Position numbers and translations under genes: made by a program
Notes under the pieces: generated by a model
The model's database searches: none
Seen by the model: the letters and a program-made list of their open reading frames with translations, nothing else
What the model was told of the DNA's origin: nothing
Part shown: positions 35,984-43,488 of the stretch, piece after piece
Numbering within the stretch: position 1 is the first letter of the stretch
Layout of the letters: every line of letters begins with the position of its first letter
NCBI GenBank assembly: GCA_900609035.2
Contig: UXAT02000003.1
Location: 1-64,000, forward strand
From: Candidatus Defluviicoccus seviourii
GTDB lineage: Bacteria; Pseudomonadota; Alphaproteobacteria; Rhodospirillales; Defluviicoccaceae
Direction: 5' to 3'
DNA length: 64,000 nt

Positions 35984-36334
35984 TCTCTCCACCCGCCCTT
36001 TTTGTCCCTCAAGCGTCAACGCACTCGAATTTGCCGCGCTCAAATCTAACGCGCCTTGCGTTCGAGCGCTAGCGCCACAATCGGCATTCACGGCTCAAGT
36101 CGGTTAAACAGCGCTGTGCAGCATCCTACCGGCGATTGAGCAGCGTTCGGTTGACTAACATGAGAGGATGATGATGAAAAGCATTTTCTCTCGCATTAGA
36201 GACGCACGGGAGACCGCCGCAGCGACCTCCCGCACGCATTGATTTTTCCCGCCGCGGGGGTAACCTTAAGGAGGGTGTTGCGGTGCAACAATCGGGGCTC
36301 GCTCCTGCGGCTCGGCACGGGCGCGGCACAGACG
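35984..36334. other. Divergent control region upstream of ctaC
   Basis: About 350 bp between ctaC and the rightward oxidase-like cluster. It holds a 24-codon open frame (36168-36242) and a CGGGAG/CTCCCG foldback followed by ATTGATTTTT. Promoters for both directions must lie here but no strong -35/-10 pair stands out. The AAGGAGGG at about 36268 looks like a ribosome-binding site without an obvious gene behind it. Confidence 0.45.
36168..36242 (+). CDS. Possible leader peptide of 24 residues
   Basis: The frame starts with three ATG codons in a row after GAGAGG and encodes MMMKSIFSRIRDARETAAA..., ending at TGA 36242. Its last codons lie in a foldback (CGGGAG near 36207, CTCCCG near 36227) followed by ATTGATTTTT. 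A short frame that overlaps a terminator-like stem suggests an attenuator, but chance is a fair alternative. Confidence 0.25.
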   Translation: MMMKSIFSRIRDARETAAATSRTH

Positions 36335-36442
36335 ATGAGCAAAGGGTCGACTGCCATGAAGAACGTTGCTCTGGCCGTGGTGCTGGCGCTCGCCGCACTC
36401 GGGATGTATGCCGCGATCTTTTTGAAAGTGAGTGGCGGATAG
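36335..36442 (+). CDS. One-helix small membrane peptide
   Basis: The 35-residue peptide MSKGSTAMKNVALAVVLALA... ends in FLKVSGG. Almost all of it is one hydrophobic helix; a start at the second ATG (36356) would give 28 residues. It begins the rightward cluster with the DUF420 and oxidase-like genes. Small single-helix proteins are common companions of haem-copper oxidases, which supports a real gene. The function is not known. Confidence 0.5.
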   Translation: MSKGSTAMKNVALAVVLALAALGMYAAIFLKVSGG

Positions 36443-36532
36443 CGTCCCCATTCTGCCGCGACGAGCCGACTGCAACCACCGGTTTCGGCGGTTGCGTGGG
36501 TATCAGAACCACTGCCACGACGTTGGACCCGC

Positions 36533-36991
36533 ATGAACATTGAAATCGCCGATCTGCCGCATGTCAACGCAGCCCTCAATGCCGTCACGATCGTATTTCT
36601 GGCCGCTGGGTTCGCTTTCATTCGCGGCGGCAATCGCGCTTGGCATCGCACGGCAATGATGGCGGCGCTGGCCGCATCGGCAGGCTTTCTGATCAGCTAT
36701 CTGATCTATCACTTCAACTCCGGCCTGGCGAAGTTCGGCGGCGAAGGGATCATCCGGCCGATCTACTTCTCGATCCTGATTGCGCACGTACTCATCGCGG
36801 TCGTCATCACGGCCTTGGTGCCGATAACCGTCTGGCGCGCGCTCAGCGGCCGTTTCGAGCAGCATCGCCGCTTGGCCCGCTGGACCTGGCCCTTATGGAT
36901 GTATGTCGCGGTCTCCGGCGTCGTCGTCTACGTCATGGCGGTGCATCTGTTCCCGTTCCCGCCCGAAACCATGGGCCTGAGCCATGGCTGA
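36533..36991 (+). CDS. DUF420 (CtaM-like) membrane protein
   Basis: The 152-residue protein has four membrane helices and the DUF420 layout: LPHVNAALNAVTIVFLAAGF, RAWHRTAMMAALAASAGFL with its conserved His, YFSILIAHVLIAV and RRLARWTWPLWMYVAVSGV with a late His. DUF420 proteins such as CtaM are needed for assembly of some haem oxidases in Gram-positive bacteria. That role may carry over here but is not shown. The stop overlaps the next gene by 8 bp, so coupling with the oxidase-like subunit is likely. Confidence 0.85.
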   Translation: MNIEIADLPHVNAALNAVTIVFLAAGFAFIRGGNRAWHRTAMMAALAASAGFLISYLIYHFNSGLAKFGGEGIIRPIYFSILIAHVLIAVVITALVPITVWRALSGRFEQHRRLARWTWPLWMYVAVSGVVVYVMAVHLFPFPPETMGLSHG

Positions 36992-38378
36992 GCCAGTATC
37001 AGCGGTGATGCCCGAAGCGCCGCAGCCCACTGCGGCCGCCGCTGGATCGCCCGCAAGCGAGCTGAAGGCGTGGGTGCTTGTCGCTGCGGCGGCGCTTGGG
37101 CTCGCCGGTGTATTTGCGCTGTTGCTGGCGATCTCGCGCATTCCCGGTGTCGAGGCGGTGTTCCCCTGGCCCGTCGGCTTTTTTCACAAGGGCCTCGTCA
37201 TCCACGTCGTGTTCTCGTTCGTGGTCTGGTTCTTGGCCGTGTTCGGCGCACTTGCCGCGCTGATGGTGCCGGCGCAGGCCGGTCGGCAGCAGCGTTTCGG
37301 CCTCGGCAGCCTGGCCGCTGCCGGCACCGCGGTCGCGATGCCGCTCCTGTTCGTGCCGGCTCTGCTTGATCGCGGTGAGGCGACGCTCAACAACTACATC
37401 CCCGTCATTATTGACCCGCTCTACTACGCAGGCATTGCGCTCCTGTTTGCGGCGCAAGGTGCTGTAGCGCTGCGGTTGCTGGCCGCCGTGCGCGGGTCGC
37501 GGCTGAGCGAACAGCCGGCGACCGCGGCCGTCGCCGCTGCGGCCATGATGCTGCTGCTCGCCGTCGCTACGTTCGGTCTGGCGCTGAGCTTCCAAGGCGG
37601 TGCAGCGCCAAGCCACGCCTTCAATGAGGAGTTGTTCTGGGGCGGCGGCCATATCCTGCAGTTCATGAACACCGCGCTCCTGATTGGCGCCTGGGCCCTG
37701 CTCGCGGCGGCTATGCGCGGTGGCCGGGCGATGTCGACGATCGTGCTGTTGGTCGCGCTCGCGCTGCTGCTGTTCAGCGTCCTGCCGGCGCCACTGTTCT
37801 ACTTCGTTTTCGAGCCGTTCTCGGCGGCGCACACGGAAGCTTTCACGCTCCTGCAATACGCGCTTGGTCCGCCGGCGGTGTTGGCGGCTTGGGCTGTGAT
37901 GCACGCGCTGCCACGTCCCTGGCCGTGGGCGCAGCCGGCGTTCCTGTGCCTCGCGCTCTCGATCCTGTTGTTCGTCGTCGGTGGCTTCCTCGGCGTGTTC
38001 GTCGATGGGGCCGATACGCGCACGCCCGCGCACTACCATGGCGTCATCGCCGCCGTGACACTCGCATTTATGGGCTTGTTCTATGTGAGCTTCCTGCCCC
38101 GCCTCGGCTGCCAGCCGCCGCCGGAGCGCTGGCAACGGCGGCAGATCCACCTGTTCGCCTGGGGCCAGCTATTCGCCTGCCTCGGCCTGTTTGCCGCCGG
38201 CGGCCACGGCGCGCCGCGCAAGGTTGCCGGCGCTGCCCAAGGTCTCGACGGCCTCATCCCCGTCATCGGTCTCGGCATGAACGGATTGGGCGGGCTGATT
38301 GCGGTAATTGGCGGCGTGATCTTTGTCGTCCTGGTGCTGACGGCGCTTGCCCGCGGCAGCGTCAAAGCCCTACCCTGA
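36984..38378 (+). CDS. Degenerate haem-copper-oxidase subunit I-like protein
   Basis: The 464-residue protein has about twelve membrane helices and the general pattern of haem-copper oxidase subunit I, closest to cbb3-type proteins. Potential ligands are His68 and His74 in helix 2 (FFHKGLVIHVV), His223 in the helix 6 position (FWGGGHILQF) and a His350-x-His352 pair (TPAHYHGVI) in the helix 10 position. The His-His pair of helix 7 that binds CuB is missing; that helix reads LLFSVLPAPLFYFVF. It may bind haem without copper and act in assembly or as a quinol-linked relative. It lies after the DUF420 gene and before ctaB. Confidence 0.75.
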   Translation: MAEPVSAVMPEAPQPTAAAAGSPASELKAWVLVAAAALGLAGVFALLLAISRIPGVEAVFPWPVGFFHKGLVIHVVFSFVVWFLAVFGALAALMVPAQAGRQQRFGLGSLAAAGTAVAMPLLFVPALLDRGEATLNNYIPVIIDPLYYAGIALLFAAQGAVALRLLAAVRGSRLSEQPATAAVAAAAMMLLLAVATFGLALSFQGGAAPSHAFNEELFWGGGHILQFMNTALLIGAWALLAAAMRGGRAMSTIVLLVALALLLFSVLPAPLFYFVFEPFSAAHTEAFTLLQYALGPPAVLAAWAVMHALPRPWPWAQPAFLCLALSILLFVVGGFLGVFVDGADTRTPAHYHGVIAAVTLAFMGLFYVSFLPRLGCQPPPERWQRRQIHLFAWGQLFACLGLFAAGGHGAPRKVAGAAQGLDGLIPVIGLGMNGLGGLIAVIGGVIFVVLVLTALARGSVKALP

Positions 38379-38479
38379 TGGTCGGAAATGCAGCTATAGT
38401 CCGGGAAACGTAAGGGGCGCCAAACCCGGCAACGGCAGCCCGAAGTCGCCCGCGGTGACGGCAAAGGGAGAGAGGAGCG

Positions 38480-39403
38480 ATGGTTCGTCCATACGAAGGC
38501 GCAGGCTCAGCGGCGGCCGTGGCGCCGGCTGATGTGCGCTTTCAACTGCGCGACTATGCGGTCCTGCTCAAGCCGCGGGTGATGGCGCTGGTGGTCTTTA
38601 CCGGCCTCGTCGGCTTGGTCATGGCGCCGGTGCCGCTGCCATCGCTGACCGCAATCATCGCCGTTGCCTGTATTGCACTTGGCGCTGGCGCGGCCGGTGC
38701 CATCAACATGTGGTACGACCGCGACATCGATCGCGTGATGCAGCGGACCAAGAACCGGCCGCTGCCGGCCGGCCGGCTGCAGCCGCAGGTGGCGTTGCGG
38801 CTCGGCGCCGGCTTGGCGACGTTTGCGGTCGTGACGATGGCGCTGGTGGTGAACCTGTTGGCGGCGGGGCTGTTGGCGCTCACCATCACCTACTACGTGT
38901 TCATCTATACTGTGTGGCTGAAGCGCAGGACACCGCAGAACATCGTTATCGGCGGTGCGTCGGGCGCGCTGCCGCCGGTGATCGGCTGGGCGGCCGCAAC
39001 CGGCTCTGTCGGTATCGAGGCCTTGAGCCTGTTTGCGATCATTTTCCTGTGGACGCCGCCGCACTCATGGGCGCTCGCCCTGTTCCGGCGCCAGGATTAC
39101 GATCAGGCCGGCGTGCCGATGCTGCCGGTCGTCGCCGGTGGCCGCAAGACACGCCTCTACATCCTGGCCTACACGCTTCTGCTGATCCCGGCGACGCTGC
39201 TGCCGTGGGCGATCGGCATGGCTGGCGCGCTTTACGGGATCGTGGCGCTGGTCCTCGATGCAGTATTGTTGCTCCATGTCATCCGCCTCGCAGGCGATCC
39301 GCGCACACAGCCGGCGCGCACGCTGTTCTTGTTCTCGATTCTTTATTTGTTCCTTATCTTCGTGGCGCTGCTGGCTGATCGCGCCTTCATGGGCCATGGC
39401 TGA
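38480..39403 (+). CDS. ctaB: Protohaem IX farnesyltransferase (haem O synthase)
   Basis: The 307-residue UbiA-family prenyltransferase adds farnesyl to haem B to make haem O, the precursor of haem A. It has nine helices, the prenyl-diphosphate-binding motif NMWYDRDIDRVMQRTKNRPL, the second motif FLWTPPHSWALALFR and the DYDQAGVPMLPVVAG block. In many alphaproteobacteria ctaB lies between ctaD and ctaG; here it sits at the end of the divergent oxidase-like cluster, about 100 bp from it. Haem A synthase (ctaA) is not in the window. Confidence 0.96.
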   Translation: MVRPYEGAGSAAAVAPADVRFQLRDYAVLLKPRVMALVVFTGLVGLVMAPVPLPSLTAIIAVACIALGAGAAGAINMWYDRDIDRVMQRTKNRPLPAGRLQPQVALRLGAGLATFAVVTMALVVNLLAAGLLALTITYYVFIYTVWLKRRTPQNIVIGGASGALPPVIGWAAATGSVGIEALSLFAIIFLWTPPHSWALALFRRQDYDQAGVPMLPVVAGGRKTRLYILAYTLLLIPATLLPWAIGMAGALYGIVALVLDAVLLLHVIRLAGDPRTQPARTLFLFSILYLFLIFVALLADRAFMGHG

Positions 39404-39409
39404 GCCACC

Positions 39410-40903
39410 ATGCCGCACGCGTCGTACAAACGCCTCGAAGAGTGGTTTCGCCGCATCAGCGCACTGACCGACGCCGGCGCCATCCTGCAGTGGGATCTGG
39501 CGACGATGATGCCGAAAGGCGGTGCGCGCGGCCGGGCCGATCAGCTGGCGGTGCTGAAGGCACTTCGCCACAGCCTGTTGTGCTCGCTCGAAGTGGCCCA
39601 GCTCCTGGACGCCGCCGGTGCCGATGTCAGCCTCGATGACTGGCAGCGCGCCAACTTGGAGGAGATGCGGCGCGCGCATGTGCTGGCCTCTGCCGTCGGC
39701 CAGCCGGAGGTGGAAGCGCTGTCGCGTGCCAGCTCGGCGTGCGAGGCGGCTTGGCGCGATGCGCGGGCCGAGAGCGACTTCTCGATCGTCCGGCCTTCGC
39801 TGGAAGCCCTCGTGCCGCTGGTGCGGGCAACCGCTGAGGCGCGCGCGAAGGCGTTGGGCCTCGATCCCTATGACGCGCTCCTGGAGGAGTACGAACCGGG
39901 CGGCCGCGCGGCCGAGATCGACCCCATCTTCGCCCGCTTGGGCGAAGCCCTGCCACCGCTGCTCACGGCCGTGCTGGAGCGCCAAGCAGAAGCCGGGCCG
40001 CCGCCGGAGTTTCGCGGGCCGTTCCCGATCGAGGCGCAGCGACGGCTCGCTGTGCAGTTCATGGAACGGCTCGGCTTCGATTTCCATCATGGCCGCCTCG
40101 ACGTCAGCCTGCATCCGTTCTGCGGCGGCACGCCCGACGATGTCCGTATCACGACGCGCTACGACGAGCAGGACTTCCGCCCGGCGCTGATGGGGGTCCT
40201 GCACGAAACCGGTCATGCGCTCTACGAACGTGGTTTGCCAAGAGAATGGCGCGGCCTGCCGGTGGCGGACGCGCGCGGCATGGTCCTGCACGAGAGCCAG
40301 TCGCTGCTGATCGAGATGCAGGTCTGCCGCTCGCGAGCCTTCCTCGCCTTCGCGGCGCCCTTGATCCGCGCCACCTTCGGCGGCTCCGGGCCGGCCTGGG
40401 AGGCGGAGGCACTCTATCGCCACTATGCCCGCGTCGAGCCGGGCTTGATCCGCGTCAATGCCGACGAGGTTACCTATCCGGCGCACGTGATCCTGCGCTA
40501 TCGCCTGGAGAAGGCGCTTCTGGCGGGAACGCTGAAGGTCGCGGATCTGCCCGGCGCGTGGGCCGAGGGGATGCGCGATCTGTTGGGCATCACCCCGCCC
40601 GACGATCGTTCTGGGTGCCTTCAGGACATCCACTGGTACGACGGCGCATTCGGCTACTTTCCGACCTACACGTTGGGCGCGATCGCGGCGGCGCAACTGT
40701 TCGACGCCGCCTGCCGGGCCGAGCCGGGATTGACCGAAGGGATCGCGGCCGGTGAATTCGCGCCGCTGATTACGTGGCTGCGTACGCACGTGCACAGCCA
40801 GGGCTCTTCCAAGAGTACGCGCGAGATCCTGATCGCTGCCACCGGCCGCCCCCTCGACGCGGAAGCCTTCGTGACGCACCTGGAACGGCGGTATCTAGGG
40901 TAG
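39410..40903 (+). CDS. M32 family metallocarboxypeptidase (Taq type)
   Basis: The 497-residue zinc carboxypeptidase removes C-terminal residues from peptides in the cytosol. The zinc-binding motif HETGH is at residues 265-269, and the M32-specific HESQS motif with the third ligand follows about 28 residues later. The C-terminal TYPAHVILRYRLEKALLAGTL and GCLQDIHWYDGAFGYFPTYTLG blocks are typical. Its start lies seven bases after the ctaB stop, so read-through is likely although no functional link is known. Confidence 0.95.
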   Translation: MPHASYKRLEEWFRRISALTDAGAILQWDLATMMPKGGARGRADQLAVLKALRHSLLCSLEVAQLLDAAGADVSLDDWQRANLEEMRRAHVLASAVGQPEVEALSRASSACEAAWRDARAESDFSIVRPSLEALVPLVRATAEARAKALGLDPYDALLEEYEPGGRAAEIDPIFARLGEALPPLLTAVLERQAEAGPPPEFRGPFPIEAQRRLAVQFMERLGFDFHHGRLDVSLHPFCGGTPDDVRITTRYDEQDFRPALMGVLHETGHALYERGLPREWRGLPVADARGMVLHESQSLLIEMQVCRSRAFLAFAAPLIRATFGGSGPAWEAEALYRHYARVEPGLIRVNADEVTYPAHVILRYRLEKALLAGTLKVADLPGAWAEGMRDLLGITPPDDRSGCLQDIHWYDGAFGYFPTYTLGAIAAAQLFDAACRAEPGLTEGIAAGEFAPLITWLRTHVHSQGSSKSTREILIAATGRPLDAEAFVTHLERRYLG

Positions 40904-40934
40904 GGAAGGCTGGAGCAGTTACGGCCGTGCCTTT

Positions 40935-42047
40935 CTAAATCTGGTCGTAAAGAGTCTCCAACCGCTTCCTTTGCACCTCACGGTGAAATTTGGTGCGCGC
41001 AGTTTCAAGGGCGTTGTAGCTCAGCTCCTCGTATGCATCCGTATCGCATAGAAACTTCTGAATGACATCGACGATATTTTGGGACGACTTCTCAATCTGG
41101 TGCAGGTAGGCGTCGGTGTATCCGGGCGCGTCAAGCTGGTCGAACCAGGTCCATCGGTGCGTGACGGGATCGGTATCGATTGGCAGCAAGAAGCCATTCA
41201 CTCCATCAGAAACGATTTCCGGTATAGCGCACGTCGATGTCGCTATGACGGGAGTTCCCACAGAAAGCGACTCGGTGACCACAAAACCAAAAGCATCGTG
41301 AAGCGTAGGAAAAACAAAAAAATCTGCTTCCTGCATCAGCTTTAATACATCTTTATTTGGCAACGAACTTATGATTCGTACACCAGATGATTCCAGCCGC
41401 TTCTTCTCTGCTGCGTACAGAGCTTTACAACGTGGACCAATAAAATCGGAGGCCGACCATCGGAGCGAAGATACGATGGTCGTTTCGATTTCTATGTTAA
41501 GCTTCTTGAGCGCGCTGTGCGCCATCGCAATGGATGGGAATCCTTTTCTCAAGAAATCGTGACCGACAGCCAAGAGCTTTATTTTATGTCCGGATAATTT
41601 TTTTGGGTACGCATTTTTCACACTGACTGACGGATACAACAATTCAATTTTTCTTGAAACGCCTGGCCACCAATGGTTCTTCCAATTTTGATTATGCATT
41701 GTGCGTATTGCAAATTTTGAGAATGCGAGCAGTTTCTTGCATTTCTTGCTAAGAAGCTGAGTCCCCAAGTACTCAAGAACAGATTCTTCAAGACGGTTGC
41801 CGGGCCACATTCTCGGCATAAACGTTTCCACGCTTATAAAATACGGCTGGTTCCCGAGCAATGGAATTGCATTGACGGTGTGTATCAGGTCGTATCCGGG
41901 CGGTGCAAGTGTGAGCGAAATAGAATTAGGCCATATATGTTTTATGGGCGTCAATAGGAGTTTCGTAAAGCGAGCATTACGTTGACCAAGGTCGACGACT
42001 CGTTCGACAAGGTAGTTTGATCCGGTCAATACACGTAGTGTCTTCAT
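40935..42047 (-). CDS. Glycosyltransferase, GT4-like family
   Basis: The 370-residue protein has a GT-B fold look. The acceptor-side N-terminal half is divergent, and the donor-binding half contains ADFFVFPTLHDAFGFVVTES and GTPVIATSTCAIPEIV. The first acidic residue of the E-x7-E motif is Asp here. These enzymes move sugars onto lipopolysaccharide, capsule or glycolipid. Codons are distinctly AT-rich compared with every neighbour, a sign of recent transfer. No other polysaccharide gene adjoins it. No clear ribosome-binding site precedes ATG 42047. Confidence 0.8.
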   Translation of the reverse strand: MKTLRVLTGSNYLVERVVDLGQRNARFTKLLLTPIKHIWPNSISLTLAPPGYDLIHTVNAIPLLGNQPYFISVETFMPRMWPGNRLEESVLEYLGTQLLSKKCKKLLAFSKFAIRTMHNQNWKNHWWPGVSRKIELLYPSVSVKNAYPKKLSGHKIKLLAVGHDFLRKGFPSIAMAHSALKKLNIEIETTIVSSLRWSASDFIGPRCKALYAAEKKRLESSGVRIISSLPNKDVLKLMQEADFFVFPTLHDAFGFVVTESLSVGTPVIATSTCAIPEIVSDGVNGFLLPIDTDPVTHRWTWFDQLDAPGYTDAYLHQIEKSSQNIVDVIQKFLCDTDAYEELSYNALETARTKFHREVQRKRLETLYDQI

Positions 42048-42644
42048 GGTATCGACGCCCTAATATTGCCGCTCTCGGCAGGACCCCCGTTCCTTGACAG
42101 ACGCTTCCTGGCTACTCGGCCGGCTGACTCTCCGCACGCTCGCGGCCATACACCAAGGGGAGGCTAAGTGCGAAAACGGCCTAGATTGGGTACGGTATGA
42201 TTCGGTACGACCGAATACATCCCCCACCAGGGTGGTATTTCGCTCCCGAAGGCGGTGGCGGGCGCCGCCGGTTGCCCGTTCGGTGCGAAAGCGTTCGTGA
42301 TGCACGTGGATTGGCAGAATCTGCGGTAGGCCAGCAACGCGGGTGAGCGACCGCCCTCCCGCGAACGGGACTGAGTCCGTTTCCGCATGGGCGCACGTCG
42401 CTTGTTTCGGTGTCCCGTCGCGGCGCGAGCACCGCTAACGCCCAGCCGCCAGCCTTCCTCAGCCGCCGCTGTGCGCCTTCGTTGCCGACGATGGAAAACC
42501 CGCAAAACGGGTACTAAATGAAAAAAATCTCTTTACAGATGCAATCGGCATTAATATACTTTTGCGTGTTCAGACGACAGCACAACCCTTTCAGGGTGTA
42601 TTTTCCGCCGCTGTCGTGGGCCTCGCAGGAGTGGAGTGCCGACC
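42048..42644. other. Gap between glycosyltransferase and chpT with gene remnant
   Basis: No intact gene is visible. On the plus strand one frame (about 42215-42330) reads EYIPHQGGISLPKAVAGAA and goes on GCPFGAKAFVMHVDWQNL before a TAG stop; it looks protein-like but has an upstream in-frame TGA and no start, so it is probably the tail of a lost gene. The right end, from about 42500, is AT-rich and holds the likely chpT promoter. Confidence 0.45.
42532..42560 (+). promoter_or_regulatory. Sigma-70 promoter for the chpT-che operon
   Basis: TTTACA at 42532-42537 and TATACT at 42555-42560 have the ideal 17-bp spacing. They lie 84 bp before the chpT start in an AT-rich stretch. This is the best housekeeping-type promoter seen in the window. 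Confidence 0.65.
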
Positions 42645-43376
42645 ATGATGATGGCCTCGATCGCAGAACCGCAGAGCCGCCGGCCCGCCACTGCACGCGC
42701 TCCGATGCTGGCGCTGACACCTGCGGACGCTGGCGCGCCTGACGACGTGCAGCTGGCGCAGATGTTGTGCGCGCGGCTCTGCCACGACCTGATGGGCCCG
42801 GCCGGTGCGATCAACATCGGTCTTGAGTTCTTGAGCGACGACAAGGCGGAGACAAAGGAAACGCTGGAGCTGATCGCTGCCAGCGCACGCCAAGTGCGCT
42901 CGAGGCTCGCATTCTTCCGCACCGCGTTTGCGATCGCCTCGGCCGAGCGCGCGAGCAGTCTTGCCGAGGCGCGGACGCTGATCGAAGAGTTCCTAAAAGG
43001 GAGCCGTGTCGCGCTGGAGTGGCGGACGTGCGAGCAGTCCTTAAAGGGTGTGCCGCTTGTCAACAGCGGCGATCTCTCCCGTTTGCTGCTGTGTCTCGTG
43101 CTGGTGGCGCGCGAGTGGCTGCCACGCGGCGGCACGCTTGCGATCGATGTGCACGAGCGTCGTGGCCGGGGCCAGGTTCGCGTGGCGGTGCGGGGCACCG
43201 GCGTCCGCGTTGCCGACGACATCCAAGCGGCGCTGGGCGTGGCGGCAAACTCCACTCCCGGCGTGCGCAGCATCCACGCCTACTACCTCAATAGGCTGCT
43301 CGAAGGCCTGGATCTGAGCGTGGCGCTCGATCGATCGGCGGCGGACACGATCACGATCGTTCTCAGGGCGGCATGA
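42645..43376 (+). CDS. chpT: Histidine phosphotransferase ChpT
   Basis: The 243-residue protein carries the ChpT signature around the phospho-accepting His: LCARLCHDLMGPAGAINIGLEFL. A degenerate ATPase-like C-terminal domain follows with GDLSRLLLCLVLVAREWLPRGG. ChpT relays phosphate from CckA to CtrA and CpdR in the alphaproteobacterial cell-cycle circuit. ATG 42645 has GGAG at 8 bp; GTG 42636 in frame is an alternative. Its placement at the head of the chemotaxis operon and close to ctrA is notable. CckA is not in the window. Confidence 0.9.
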   Translation: MMMASIAEPQSRRPATARAPMLALTPADAGAPDDVQLAQMLCARLCHDLMGPAGAINIGLEFLSDDKAETKETLELIAASARQVRSRLAFFRTAFAIASAERASSLAEARTLIEEFLKGSRVALEWRTCEQSLKGVPLVNSGDLSRLLLCLVLVAREWLPRGGTLAIDVHERRGRGQVRVAVRGTGVRVADDIQAALGVAANSTPGVRSIHAYYLNRLLEGLDLSVALDRSAADTITIVLRAA

Positions 43377-43488
43377 AACTTAGTTGCTCTCAGCGCGGGG
43401 TAGCATTTCGTTAAGTCGTTCCGCGCTAGCCTCATCCGTCGCGGCGCCGTCAGGCGTCGGCCCGAAGCGTTGAGGACATGCCGCTGCC

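Noticed and set aside
36239..36442. 67-codon frame including the one-helix peptide
   Set aside because: The first 32 residues look non-coding and contain no hydrophobic or family pattern; only the part from ATG 36335 is retained.
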